Below, piece by piece: positions 33,120-44,765 of a DNA stretch of 64,000 bases. Origin of the DNA: Pelobates cultripes. Lineage: Eukaryota; Chordata; Amphibia; Anura; Pelobatidae. The stretch lies in assembly GCA_933207985.1 (NCBI GenBank), contig OW240913.1, forward strand, positions 357,462,866 to 357,526,865. Reading direction: 5' to 3'. Position 1 is the first letter of the stretch. Each line of letters starts with the position of its first letter. The notes beneath the pieces were generated by a model. The model was not told where the DNA came from. It did no database searches and worked only from the letters and a program-made list of their open reading frames with translations. A program made the position numbers and the translations under genes.

Positions 33120-34700
33120 TTAATTTACATCATATTACAATGTCACAATTACAGAATCTAATTTTCCCCTGTGAACTGAAAGTGGAAACATCAACCAGAT
33201 TTCATATTCCAATTCCAAATAAATATTAGAGATAGCTGGGTATAGCTTCCTTATCTTACAGTCAGTCAAGATTATGTTTTTTTATAATTTTTTTTTTTTT
33301 TTACTTTACAGTGTAAAGTTTATCTTTCTTTTTCATTTCCTATTTCTGGACATTTTATCGTCATCGGCTTAATCTTACACATTTCCCCTGCATATCTGGC
33401 TACTTTTGTTTATATCCTTCCATTTATATTACACTACCGCTCAGTTAATATCAGACTGACAGTTTTCCATTTACCAACGCTATACTGAGTTATTGCAATT
33501 TCTTTTGTAATATGTATAGGTAATACAGGAAAAGCAAGGATCTGGCTTTTGAAAAGGAGACTACACACAAAGGAAGGGAGCATCACAATCCAGAATAATA
33601 AAGATTATTATTATTCATATAATAAAGAATATATGGGTTCACGTTGGCTTTATAAGTTTAAGTGGCCAAGTATGAAGCATATTGATGAAGACTTATCAAA
33701 TCACTATTTATTATTTAGGAGCATATGCTGCCAACATCTAAATACATTTCAGAATTGTATGCTAAAATTAAATATACTTACTGATTTAAAAAAAAATTAT
33801 GTTTCGCAATGCTTATTTATTTTGTAGTGTTAGTTACTTGTCACTTGGAATACAATGTGTCTATGATGCATGACATGGAATATTTTGAAGAAGGGGCTAA
33901 AATCACGGACGTAGATAAGAGGAAGATAACTATCACATGGGATTTACAGAATTGTTTCCAGTACACTGAGATTTATTTATTCATCTGCTGTTATGTTCCC
34001 GCTGCGCCTCTCTCTCTTGCATTCGGTTATTGTTTGGTTGGAACTGTCTGCAAAAAAATATTTTTGTCCATATAAGAACAAATTCTTTCTGTTTCATTAA
34101 ACTATCATAAAGGGACTCCTATCGTCTCTCCTGTGACTTAGAAACAGGGATATTTGTGGTTGTGCTTTTCAGTTATTGAACAATATTTTTTGAATTTCAC
34201 AATCTTTTCATAATCCTATATTCCTTTCTATTTATTTGTTCCTCTTTATTTTATCTGGAGTATTATTGCAGTGAAAAGACAGCATTTTGTTCCCCGTGTA
34301 CGAGTTGTGGGTGTCCATTGTATATTTTGGAGTGTTAGCAGATGTTCTGTGTGTTTTTGACAACTTACGAAAGATCAACATTTTTAATATTTTTCAACAT
34401 TTTTTTTCCAACATAAGGTAACAAATTCATTGAGATTATATGTTTATCTGTCCATTTGTCTGACTGTAATCCTGTATTAGGTTTACTCACTAAAAATTGA
34501 ATTTTAGTGAATTAAATAAATGAATTAAGCTAATTGAAAAGGTCAATCTCTGCATTTAGCTGAATGGGAGAATTCTTCCGAATTATAACTTCAGCTACTG
34601 AATACCAGGCTCAGAATCCCATCAGTCTCAGCCAGCACATGCTGCAGCCAGATCCCACTGGATCCCAGTGAATGGAATGGAGACAGGAAGGTGGCTAAGA
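33120..34700. other. Unannotated AT-rich DNA
   Basis: Two + strand frames of about 90 codons (33549-33827, 33809-34075) look like chance; no motifs. Poly-T near 33289-33302. Confidence 0.45.
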
Positions 34701-34709
34701 ATATATAAA

Positions 34710-35225
34710 TTATGACTTGTGTATATGTTTACATTTGTGTGTGTGTGCGTATGTGTGCGTGCGTGTATCCATGTGTGTCAGTGTCCATATATGTGTGCAT
34801 CTATGTGTCAGTGTATGTGCATTTGTGCGTACATCCTAGTATTCAAATGCCAACAGTACACATATGCATAACCCTGCTTTTAAATGCCAACACTACATAC
34901 AAACATAATCTTCATACAAATCCAAACACTACACACAATCATACCACTGCATTCAAATGCTAGTCTGACAGAAACACACCCCTACATTCACACACATGCT
35001 CTGCAAAAAAAAATACTTACATTCAATTACACACAGGGATCCTGCTCACAAACACAAGCATTCAAAAACCAACATTACAAATAAATGTATCCCTGCAATT
35101 AAATGGCAACATTGCATACAAACACCCACCTGCATTCAAAGGACAACACTACACTCAAATACACTACTACATTCACACACACATACTCCATAAAAATATG
35201 CTTACCTTCAAACACACAAACATCA
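34710..35225. repeat. (GT)n followed by an AC-rich minisatellite
   Basis: A GTGTGTGCGT stretch (34733-34830) is followed by degenerate units near 35-40 bp with CATTCAAATGCCAACA and CTACATACAAACA. Repetitive Thr/His frames are artefacts. Confidence 0.75.
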
Positions 35226-36100
35226 TGTTTCCAACCCTGGAAGGATGGCCCCAGTTTGCAAAGCATAATGAGTGTTGTACCACATTTGAGGATCTACCCC
35301 AAATATGTATTGCTTTAAAAAGCGTATAGCATTGATGATGATAAGACCATCAAGCTCAGTAGCAATGTCTGGCAATTACTTCATCCACAAGTCAATCAAA
35401 TAGGCTATTAAGAAATGCAATGAGTAAAGCCATGTTCTAAGCCGTACTGATAGGGCGAATATTCTTTCTAATAGCTTGTACTGGTGTTAGCAGATCTGCC
35501 AGGGGGATCAAAGTTTGTCCTAAATACCTAGATAACTGTATAGTAACTCTGAGTTTGAGTTGTATTATTCCCCCAGAGGGGATTATCCCAGATTAAGGGA
35601 TTCCCAGCAAATAAAGTGAGCTCAAACGCAACCTGGTTGAGAATTCTTTTGTATCCCTCAGGACTGCCATCACAAGGAGTGGGACTATGTAGACTGATAG
35701 AAGGAATCTTAAAGGTGTATTCATTAACATGAGAATTGTCAGCTGAACAGAATATGCTTTTCCAGTTCGGCTATTTTGGTCTTACAGGCACCCAGACCAC
35801 TTCATCTCATCTATGACCCTTTTGTAATGTCAGAAATTCCTAGAGATCCTACATGCATGTAAGGATCAGTACTAGAATATAGAACATAGAGGCATTTTAA
35901 CTAACCTGGCTCTAGATTGGTCAGTATGCGTAATGCACAGAACCTCCTTGGAGGTAAGAGGAAATGTAGTAAGGGGGGAAAGAGTAAGACTAAGAGAATC
36001 AGGGAATCATGAATACAATTAGCCAAGCTAGATCTATTAAACCAGAGTCCCCTGAACATGAGTTAAAATGAGAATATCACAAAATACACAGGAATGTGAT
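35226..36100. other. Unannotated DNA
   Basis: Nothing recognised. Confidence 0.45.
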
Positions 36101-36109
36101 TGGACCAAG

Positions 36110-37429
36110 CAGGGCCGGCCTTAGGGGTGTGCGAGCTGTGCGGCCGCACAGGGCGCCATGGCAACAGGGGCGCCGGGCGGCCAACACAGCTCGCAGGCCG
36201 GCCGAGTTCTGTATTTAAAGTGCAAGTCAAGTGCATAATACTGCTTTGCACTTGACTTGCAAATTATGAGCAGAGAGCCGCCGCCGGGAATCCACTTCTG
36301 TATGGAGGGTGGAGGAGGAGTGTGGGGGCGTTATGCCGCGTACTTGCGTAACGTCGACGTGCTCTGTCATCAGAGGGAGCCGCGGAAGGATCCAATTCAG
36401 TGAGTGAAGGCGGCACCCGGTGCTCTTCAATCGGCAGAGACAGCTCAGTCCAGGGAGCAGCAGCCTTTACTGTGAGTGACTTTTTTTTTTCTTTTTTATT
36501 AAATAGGTTTTGTTGAAGAGGTGCAGGAATTTAATTAAGGGGGGCAGGGGATTGATGAAGGGGTGGCATGGATTGCATTAATTGGCAGGGGATTTATTAA
36601 GGGGGCTGATAAAGGGTGGCAGGAAACTGAAAAGGGGGGCATGGGGCTGATTAAAGGGGGCAGGTGGTTGATAAAGGAGTGGGAGGGGATTGATGAGGAG
36701 ATCAGGGGGCTGATGAAATGGGGGCAGATGGCTGATAAATAGGTGGGAGGGAATTGATGAGGGGGCAGGGGACTGATGAAGGGGTGGCCAGGGGTTGGAT
36801 TATTTGGCATGGGATGTATTAAGGGGGCTGATGAAGGGGAGCAGGGGGTTGAAAAGGGGGGCATGGGACTGATTAAAGGGGGGCAGGTGGGTGATAGGGG
36901 TGGGAGGGTACTGATGAGGGGGTCAGGGGGCTGATAAAAGGGGGAGGGATTGGTGAGGGGGTCAGGGGACTGATGAATGGGGCAGAGGGCTGTTAAAGGG
37001 GTGGGAGGGATTGATTAGGGGGTCAGGCGGCTGATGAATAGGGGCAGAGGGCTGAGTAAAGGGTGGGAGGGAATTGATGAGAGGGGCAGGGGACTGATGA
37101 AGGGGTGGCAGGAATTGATAAAGGGGTGGGAGGGGATTGATGAAGGGTAAGGGGTGGCTAGGAGTTTGACGAAGGGATGGCCAGGGCATTGATGAAGGGG
37201 AAGGGGTGGCCAGGAGTTTGATGAAGTGGTGGCCAGGGGCTTGGTGAAGATCTGGCCAGGGATTTTGGTTAAGAGGTGCAGTGGTTTTGTAGAAGGGGGT
37301 GGAGGCAACAGATTGTGAATGCTCCTAAAATAGTTTGAAGGGGTCCAAACAGAGACAGGTGAGGAGGGGCGGGGGGGGCGCCACAAGATTGTTTCGCACA
37401 GGGCGCCTGAACACCTAAGGCCGGCCCTG
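36110..37429. mobile_element. hAT-like non-autonomous element carrying a tandem array
   Basis: Starts CAGGGCCGGCCTTAGG and ends CCTAAGGCCGGCCCTG, perfect inverted ends of at least 16 bp, flanked by the exact 8-bp duplication GGACCAAG (36102-36109 and 37430-37437). The sub-terminal word CGCACAGGGCGCC occurs at both ends (near 36145 and 37394) in the same orientation. Interior: about 400 bp GC-rich unique DNA, then the array at 36530-37300. No transposase. Confidence 0.9.
36530..37300. repeat. G-rich minisatellite inside the hAT-like element
   Basis: Units of about 20-40 bp built on GGGGCTGATGAAGGGGTGGCAGG. The long Pro/Ser-rich - strand frames (36535-36864, 37015-37386) are products of the array. 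Confidence 0.85.
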
Positions 37430-37439
37430 GGACCAAGAG

Positions 37440-39340
37440 AGAACTATGAAAAGTTGGAATGTAAAGTCAGATAGGGTTTTAATAGGTGACACTATGTTGC
37501 CTCTGCAGAACATGTGTGTGTGTTGAGAACGAGCACATGCTGGAACAAGGAATGTGTGTTCTGAGTGACACAAGTCCTGGAGTGAATGAAATCATGTAGT
37601 TGTGCAGAGTTCGAAGTCAGAATTGATGTAGTAAAGCCATTGGTGGTATTTCTGAAAGGTAACATTACAAAAGCCTCTTGAAGACAGGTACACCTAATTC
37701 TCTATAACCCCTAAGATCTCTAACCTTGAATAACTCTAATGCTACATTCTCCAGAACCCAGTGTTGGCCTATAAGGGGGTCCGAGTAGATCTATGGGACA
37801 CAGCAGTATCTTAGGGGGTAGCACATCTGGCATTAAGGGGGCAGCAGATTCAGCTGAAAAACTCCCTAGAAATACCTATAGTACACACTGTATACATTTT
37901 ATATGTGTGCGTGTGTGTGCGTGTGTGTGTTTGTTTATTTATATGTGATTGGCAGATTAGTTATATATGAAAAGTAAGTGTATGTACTGTGGTATATGGC
38001 ATGGTAGGACATCATTTTATTCTTGGACCCAGGCAGCAAAATGTCTTGTGCCAGCCCTGCTATAACTTCCCCTTCTACCTAACCTTACCGTAACCTTCCC
38101 CATCAGCAATGTCATTGCAAATGTCAGTGTTAATAAAGGCACAATTCTGCTCTTATAAGTTTATTTACTAATGTGAAAATAAAAGAGATTTCCAAATAAT
38201 GGCTTCAAATTAATATTTGGGTAAGCTGTTCAATTATTTAATATATTTTTGGATAAACATTTAAAATGATATCATATCTTGAAATGTTTTTAATATTGTA
38301 ATATTTTGATATTTTTCGATATATTGATATTTTGTATACAATATATTTTTCCGTATTTTATTATTTTGAAGATTTCATTTTAAAAGTTTATCCAAAAATA
38401 TTAAACCAAAAGCTTATCTAACAATAATAAATTGAGGCCAATGTTGGCTCCTAAAAAAGTAACTGGTTGATCTAATTATTTTTAAGGTAAGCTTATAAAA
38501 TGGAAAATGCCATGCTATACAGCCTCTTTATTTACCGTTTGAAATTTCTAATGGCTATTCTGGAGAGATATTTTGGAGACTACAGTGGTTTATAAATCGT
38601 GCACTATTAAGACTGTGTGGAGAATTATAATGGATTTTTTCAATGTTAAGAGCTTACATGATATTTCAAATAAATGTCAATCCTCATTTCCATGAGTATT
38701 TTAAAAAGAGATACTATACTAATGAAGCACAACATAAACATGTAAAAAAAAAAAAAAGATTTTTTTGTGAAAAATATTCTCCCTGCTATCAAAGTGCATT
38801 ATCAGAATATTTTGTTATTGAATAAATTACTGTTATTTCTAATTATACAAAAGTAGTTTGGGCAAACAAAGAAGCACTGTGGGATCTAAGTAAATATGAA
38901 TATAAAGCAAGCATTTTTATTCAGTTACTTTTTATTATATTAAATGGAACCCAGAGCTGTCCTTTAAATAAAAGAAATTGAATTTAATGTGCATTAATTT
39001 TCATCTTTTGTTTAAACCAATTATCTATCTATTTGCTTTATAAAAGACATACTGAATTGATTAAAATAAATATTAAAAGCAATTAAGAAAATTGAAGCTA
39101 CTTTAGAATGTCTGTTTTAAAAGGGAAAGTGTTTGGATGTTCAATTATTGATATATATTTTTTTCCATTTGATTGTCAACAGGTTTTCATAAGATGCCTT
39201 AGTTATGGTTTGCTAAAATAGAATTGAATGCATTATAATTTTTGCCAAATTTTGTGCCAAAATAAAATATGAAATATAAAGTATCATTACAATCTATAAT
39301 GCCCTCACCTATATGTAGGTAGTAAGCATGTGCCCTAAAA
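37440..39340. other. Unannotated AT-rich DNA
   Basis: A (GT)n patch near 37905-37932 and an A run near 38743-38757. Nothing else recognised. Confidence 0.45.
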
Positions 39341-40140
39341 TGATTTCATACATTGGTATTGATACAGAAAGTGTACTGTAGTGGTTTTGGTGCCAGTGCC
39401 ATAGCATGCCTCTCCATTGGAAGTTGTCAAGCAGTTTTAGAAAGATCTGTCTTTTTTACAAGGGTCTGCAGTGCACCAGTCCCTGTTCCTCTGAAGGCAT
39501 TGGTGAGAGTCAAAAGCCCCTCTTACAATCTTCTGATATCTTTCTTAACAGAGAGCTTCAGGTGATCACTCTCAGCCAATGAGTTAAGCCCTGCTCAGGT
39601 CTGTGTTTAGCTCAGGTAGGGAACATGCTGTACTGATTGAGCTGTAGTGAAGTCCGGGAGCAGTACCTGTCAGACCCCAGGTAAGAAATTAAACTGTGGC
39701 CCGAAGAAACATTGGACGGGATTAGATACTCATCACAAAGTGAGATGGATGGCATAGGACATAGGGCAAACTTGTTGCTGCTTTGGCCACACGCTCGACT
39801 TGCAATCTCTTAACACCTACCCTTCTCCTTACTCAGTGTCCTTGTTCTCTTCTTTACTATTCACACATTCATTGTTTATCCACACCAATGTGCTGTTACT
39901 TCAGTGCCAACGATACCTGTATATGTATTTATCTGGCTCAAGGACTTCCCTGTCTACATTTCCCAGAGAGAAATTCTGCATTTGAACATCGTTTGCTCAC
40001 TGTTTGTAACAGTTTTTTTTCCTGTTTGTTCTGTTTATGACTTTATCCATATTGCACATTTACTGGATGTATATTTTTATGGACATACAATATCTGAAAA
40101 TGAAAAATAAAGATTGCCAAAAAAATGTCTTTAAAAAAAT
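39341..40140. other. Unannotated DNA, possible MITE fragment at its start
   Basis: TGTACTGTAGTGGTTTTGGTGCCAGT near 39372 resembles the end of a TTAA MITE. Nothing else recognised; short frames overlap in three phases. Confidence 0.35.
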
Positions 40141-40179
40141 TAAACTGTGACTACATACTAGGCATGTGCATGGGAAAAA

Positions 40180-40375
40180 ATTTTGGTTCGGTTCGGCATT
40201 CTGAAATTCGGGAATTCGGCACTTCGGCAATTCGACACTTCGGATCTTCGGCAACTTCGGCACATTGGAACTTGGCCACTTTGGAATTTTGGTAACTTTG
40301 GCACTTTGACACTTCGGAACTTCGGCAACTTCGGCACTTCGACACTTCGGAACTTCGGAAATCTGACTGCCATTC
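40180..40375. repeat. ACTTCGG short tandem array
   Basis: Repeats of GCACTTCGGAACTTCGGCA-like units of about 8-18 bp. Lys/Val/Pro- or Phe/Gly/Thr-repeat frames follow from the array. Confidence 0.8.
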
Positions 40376-40386
40376 TGGGGTCAAGA

Positions 40387-40545
40387 AGGATTTTGTTTCA
40401 TAGTTTGTTGCAAAATCGGAAGTGCTTCAAACTGTTGTTTTATGTTTTGCCTTTTTTTGGATCAACAGCAAAAAACAGAAGTGAGGAAGACTGAACTTGA
40501 TGGACACATGTCTCTTTTCAGTCTATGTAACTATGTAACTATACT
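40387..40545 (+). mobile_element. CR1-like 3' tail copy, + strand
   Basis: TGAACTTGATGGACACATGTCTCTTTTCAG followed by CTATGTAACTATGTAACT matches, in opposite orientation, the 3' end of the LINE at 41082-43304. Confidence 0.75.
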
Positions 40546-40754
40546 CATTTTTTTTTCTCTCTTCAATAAATTTTCTTACTTCATTTTAATTTCTTTTTTT
40601 TCTTTATTGAAATATTAATGTTGCAAAGTTACAAAAATAGAATTTACATTATTAATTTTTAGAGTAACAATAATACATAATTTCTTTAATTTATACTTTT
40701 AACTACAAACATTCCTATTAACATTCCTGCTACTACATAGTTCATTCATTCAAA

Positions 40755-41081
40755 CAGTCGCAGGGGGCCGATAGGCAATCCATGAGAAGACTGCCGGGTG
40801 AAACCTCCATTCTCCTGGAAGAATTTCTGTTCTGCTGCAGTAATGTTCTCTGAACCCGGAAGATAGATTGCCTTCAGACCTTGGAGACTGTTCATTGCCA
40901 CTTTCATCAAGGGAGCTAGTTCCTTCAAGAGCAATCTGCTTCTTGTGCCTCCTTGGTTGTTCATATACGAGGCAACCTCACAGTTGTCCATTTTAATCAG
41001 GACCCAAGATTTTTCAATCATCGGAAGGCATTCCAAGATGGCTCTGGAAATTGCCCTTAGCTCCCTTAAATTTGAGTTTAG
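40755..41081 (-). pseudogene. DIRS-type pol fragment, RNase H half (3' of the LINE insertion)
   Basis: On the - strand the frame runs Asn-Ser-Asn-Leu-Arg-Glu-Leu-Arg-Ala-Ile, then Ile-Lys-Met-Asp-Asn-Cys with Asn-Gln-Gly-Gly-Thr, and Leu-Pro-Gly-Ser-Glu-Asn. This order matches the DIRS RNase H region and lines up with the equivalent block of the full-length DIRS near 54790-55030. It is the continuation of the fragment at 43305-43830, from which it is separated by a LINE. Confidence 0.75.
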
Positions 41082-43304
41082 ATAGTTACATAGTTACATA
41101 GTTACATAGCTGAAAAGAGACTTGCGTCCATCAAGTTCAGCCTACCTCACATTTGTTTTTTGCTGTTGATCCAAAAAGAAGGCAAAAAAACCCAGTTTGA
41201 AGCACAATTTTGCAACAAGCTAGGAAAAAAATTCCTTCTTGACCCCAGAATGGCAGTCAGATTTATCCTTGGATCAAGCAGTTATTACCCTACATTGAAA
41301 GATTATATCCTTGAATATTCTGTTCTTGCAAGTATGCATCTAGTAGCCGCTTGAACATCTGTATGGACTCTGATAAAACCACTTCCTCAGGCAGAGAATT
41401 CCACATCCTGATTGTTCTTACAGTAAAAAAACCTTTCCTTTGCCTTAGACGAAATCTTCTTTCTTCCAGTCTAAACTCATGTCCTCGTGTCCTATGTAAA
41501 GTCCGGTTTGTGAATAGATTTCCACACAATGGTTTGTATTGGCCCCGAATATATTTGTATAATGTTATCATATCCCCTCTCAGGCGACGTTTTTCTAAAC
41601 TAAATAGGTTTAAATTTGTTAACCTTTCTTCATAGCCGATATGTTCCATTCCTTTTATTAATTTTGTAGCCCGCCTCTGCACTTTTTCTAGTGCCATAAT
41701 ATCCTTCTTTAGAACAGGTGCCCAAAATTGCACAGCATATTCAATATGGGGTCTTACCAGTGATTTATAAAGAGGCAAAATTATATTCTTGTCCCGAGAA
41801 TGAATGCCCTTTTTCATGCATGACAATACCTTACTGGCCTTGGCCACTGCTGATTGACATTGCACATTGTTGCATAGTTTGTTGTCTATAACAATTCCCA
41901 AGTCCTTTTCATGTGTTGTTATCCCTAATTCGCTTCCATTAAGGGTATACGTTGCTTGTGTATTCTTTACGCCGAAGTGCATAACTTTGCATTTTTCAAC
42001 ATTAAATTTCATCTGCCATTTGAGTGCCCAGTCTCCCAGTCTATCTAAATCCCTCTGCAGCAAAGTAATATCTTGCTCACATTGTATTGTTTTACAAATT
42101 TTGGTGTCATCTGCAAACACTGAAACATGACTTTCAATGCGGTCTTCAAGATCATTTATAAACATGTTAAATAGAAGGGGTCCCAGAACAGACCCCTGAG
42201 GGACACCACTTGCCACCTCTGTCCAGCTTGAAAATTTACCATTAATGACAACTCTTTGTACTCTGTTTTTAAGCCAATGTTCTACCCAAGAACAAGCATT
42301 TTCATCTAGACCGATTTCCTTGAGTTTGAACACTAATCTATTGTGTGGAACTGTATCAAATGCCTTGGCAAAATCCAAATAGATCACATCCACGGCAACA
42401 CCCTGATCTATACTTCTACTTACTTCTTCGTAGAACGCAATCAAGTTAGTTTGACATGACCTGTGCTTCATAAAACCATGCTGATTTTTGCTGATAACCA
42501 TGTTCTTCTCAAGGAATTCTTGAATATTATCCCTTAATAACCTTTCAAATATTTTACCAGCCACAGAAGTTAAGCTCACAGGTCTATAATTTCCAGGCAA
42601 GGATTTTGAACCCTTTTTGAATATAGGAACCACATCTGCCTTCCTCCAATCCTCCAGAACACTTCCTGAAAGAAAAGAATCTTGAAAGATTAAAAACAGA
42701 GGTTCACTTATTTCTGCACTTAGTTCCTTAAGTACACATGGATGGATACCGTCAGGCCCTGGAGCTTTGTTTATATTAACTTTCTTTAGTTGCTGCAGCA
42801 CCTTGTCTTGAGTTAACCAATTACAATTATTCTGCAAGTTTTTAGTAGCAATCATTTGCATATCTATTGCCATGGGTTCTTCCTTAATATATACGGAGGA
42901 GAAAAAGTTATTTAAAATTCCTGCCTTTTCCTGGTCTTCATTAATTAACACCCCCGTTTCAGTTTTTAGTGTACCTACACTTTCATTTTGTTTTTTTTTA
43001 GAATTTATGTACTTAAAAAATGCTTTGGGGTTGGTTTTGCTCTCTTCAGCTATCATTATTTCATTTTGAAGTTTAGCAAGTCTAATTGCCTTTTTGCACG
43101 CATTATTTGCATCCTTATATCTTTTATAAGATGCATCTGATTTGTCCGATTTAAATGCTTTAAATGCCCTTCTCTTAGTTGTAATCTCTTGTTTTACTTT
43201 TCTACTAAGCCACATTGGTTTTAATTTGTTTCTTTTATATTTATTTCCCAACGGTACATACTGAGAAATGTACCTTTTTAATATTTGTTGGAAGATGACT
43301 CTCT
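41082..43304 (-). mobile_element. CR1-clade LINE, 5'-truncated, inserted into DIRS
   Basis: Its 3' end is the (CTATGTAA)n tail seen on + as ATAGTTACATAGTTACATAG at 41082-41109. The 5' limit is near 43300, where recognisable DIRS sequence takes over. A target duplication was not found. Endonuclease is absent, so this is a truncated copy, as is usual after target-primed reverse transcription. Confidence 0.85.
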
Positions 43305-43371
43305 TCTCATTTCCACTTCCCTTGTTTCCATGTGGAATTGAAGTGGGCACCCCATCCAAAAGAACTTGCAT
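41290..43371 (-). CDS. LINE ORF2 (CR1 clade) reverse transcriptase, 693 codons uninterrupted
   Basis: Reverse transcriptase of a non-LTR retrotransposon. Visible motifs: Asn-Lys-Ala-Pro-Gly-Pro-Asp-Gly-Ile (201-209), Asn-Tyr-Arg-Pro-Val-Ser-Leu (261-267), Tyr-Leu-Asp-Phe-Ala-Lys-Ala-Phe-Asp (331-339), Gly-Val-Pro-Gln-Gly-Ser-Val-Leu-Gly-Pro (389-398) and the catalytic Phe-Ala-Asp-Asp (419-422). A C-terminal region typical of CR1 follows (Val-Gln-Arg-Arg-Ala-Thr-Lys-Leu, Met-Trp-Asn-Ser-Leu-Pro). The first 20-25 codons come from the disrupted DIRS in another phase and are not LINE protein; the N-terminal endonuclease is missing. All polymerase residues are intact, suggesting a fairly recent insertion, but it lacks the endonuclease needed to move alone. 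Confidence 0.9.
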   Translation of the reverse strand: MQVLLDGVPTSIPHGNKGSGNEKRVIFQQILKRYISQYVPLGNKYKRNKLKPMWLSRKVKQEITTKRRAFKAFKSDKSDASYKRYKDANNACKKAIRLAKLQNEIMIAEESKTNPKAFFKYINSKKKQNESVGTLKTETGVLINEDQEKAGILNNFFSSVYIKEEPMAIDMQMIATKNLQNNCNWLTQDKVLQQLKKVNINKAPGPDGIHPCVLKELSAEISEPLFLIFQDSFLSGSVLEDWRKADVVPIFKKGSKSLPGNYRPVSLTSVAGKIFERLLRDNIQEFLEKNMVISKNQHGFMKHRSCQTNLIAFYEEVSRSIDQGVAVDVIYLDFAKAFDTVPHNRLVFKLKEIGLDENACSWVEHWLKNRVQRVVINGKFSSWTEVASGVPQGSVLGPLLFNMFINDLEDRIESHVSVFADDTKICKTIQCEQDITLLQRDLDRLGDWALKWQMKFNVEKCKVMHFGVKNTQATYTLNGSELGITTHEKDLGIVIDNKLCNNVQCQSAVAKASKVLSCMKKGIHSRDKNIILPLYKSLVRPHIEYAVQFWAPVLKKDIMALEKVQRRATKLIKGMEHIGYEERLTNLNLFSLEKRRLRGDMITLYKYIRGQYKPLCGNLFTNRTLHRTRGHEFRLEERRFRLRQRKGFFTVRTIRMWNSLPEEVVLSESIQMFKRLLDAYLQEQNIQGYNLSM

Positions 43372-43830
43372 CTGTTGAAATAACGTTCAGAGGAGGTTCC
43401 TCTTATGGGAAGCTTTTTGCCAAATTCTTCTTGCCCCTCCACCAGTTCAACCCATTTCTTACCAGCAGGGGCAAAGTTATCCTTTGCTCCCAATCTGTTT
43501 CTACTCTGTTGAATTGAAGAAGGAAGCAAGTCTGAATAGGAAAAAACTTCCATTGGGCCCATTTTACCATCCCAATTGTTGTTGTCAAATAACCTAGGAG
43601 ACTCATGACTTCTCTCACTGAGGCTGTTTTGAGATATTGTAGCTTTCTGATTTTGTCTCGGATTCTTAGGGCCCTTTTTGGAGAGAGGAACACATGGGCT
43701 GAGATCATTTCTATCATTGCGCTAAGGTATACGATTTTTTGAGAAGGAATTAGGGAGCTCTTCTCTATGTTCAGAAGCCAACCGTGATCTCAAAGAATGT
43801 TCATCGCCACTAGAGTATGATGAGCCACTA
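43305..43830 (-). pseudogene. DIRS-type pol fragment, thumb and start of RNase H (5' of the LINE insertion)
   Basis: On the - strand: Ile-Glu-Lys-Ser-Ser-Leu-Ile-Pro, then Ser-Leu-Leu-Gly-Tyr-Leu (near 43600), Met-Val-Lys-Trp-Ala-Gln-Trp, and in another phase Ser-Thr-Asp-Ala-Ser-Ser-Phe-Gly-Trp-Gly-Ala-His (near 43350-43385), the RNase H start of DIRS elements. Several phase changes. The sequence is cut by the LINE at about 43304. The palm and YR regions are not present. Confidence 0.75.
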
Positions 43831-43831
43831 T

Positions 43832-44228
43832 CATAGTTACATAGTTACATAGCTGAAAAGAGACTTGCGTCAATCAAGTTCAGCCTTCCTCATATAGAAC
43901 TGTAATAGATCCATAGAACTGTGATGATCCAAAAGAAGGCAAAACACCTAGTCTTAAGCGCTTCCAATTTTACAACAAACTAGGAAAAAATTCCTTCTTC
44001 ACCCCAAAATAGCAGTCAGATCTCTCCTTGGATCAAGCAGCTATTACCCAACTAATTAAAAATTATATCCCTGTATGTTGTGTTTTTGCAAGTATTTATC
44101 CAATTGCAGTTTAAACATCTGGGCTCTAATAAAACCACCTCTTCAAGCAGATAATTCCATATGCTTATTGCTTTTACTATAAAAAAAACCCTTTTCTTTG
44201 CCTTAAATGAAATCTCATTTCTTCGGTT
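43832..44228 (-). mobile_element. CR1-like LINE 3' fragment, - strand
   Basis: Same 3' tail (ATAGTTACATAGTTACATAGCTGAAAAGAGACTTGCG) and the same following sequence as the LINE at 41082, but more diverged and only about 400 bp long. It separates the DIRS fragment from the L1-like element. Confidence 0.75.
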
Positions 44229-44624
44229 GTCTATCCATAAACATTCTAAATTTGTTGACGTAATTAGTGTTTTTATCCCAAGCTAGAAAATGGGCTAACA
44301 TATAGGCTTCATGTATAACAAATATGCCTAGGAATCCCAGGCCTCCATTTTCCCTGATTTTTTAAAGGATTTTCAGAGAGATTCTAGGTTTCTTATTCGA
44401 CCATATGAACCTTGAAATGGCAGTTTGGAAAAAACTAAAAATTTTATTGCTCACTCTTACTGGGATCGTTCTAAGCAAGTAGATCATCTTTGGGAGCAAA
44501 TACACTCTAGTTGATTCTATTTTACCCACCCAGGATCATTCAATCTTACCCCATTTCGTAAAATATTGTTTTTTTAATTCATCTAAAAGGCTTAAATAGT
44601 TATAATTAACCAGGTCGTCCAGAG

Positions 44625-44757
44625 CAGTGTTCCCCAACCCAGTCCTCAAGGACCACCAACAGTCCAGGATTTATGTATTTCCCTGTTTTATTCCAATGGA
44701 GATACTGACAAAACCTGGACTGTTGGTGATCCCCGAGGGCTGGGTTGGGGAACACTG
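44625..44757. mobile_element. hAT-type MITE (family of 22160)
   Basis: Ends CAGTGTTCCCCAACCCAG and the inverse CTGGGTTGGGGAACACTG. Flanked by GTCCAGAG (44617-44624) and GTCTAGAG (44758-44765), 7 of 8 identical. Confidence 0.85.
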
Positions 44758-44765
44758 GTCTAGAG

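Noticed and set aside
33549..34075. Two + strand frames of about 90 codons as host exons
   Set aside because: Low-complexity AT-rich reading with no recognised similarity or convincing splice context.
36535..37386. Proline/serine-rich frames of 75-123 codons
   Set aside because: Translation of the G-rich array inside a hAT-like element.
40158..40494. Lys-Phe/Pro-Lys-Leu repeat proteins
   Set aside because: Translation of the ACTTCGG tandem array.
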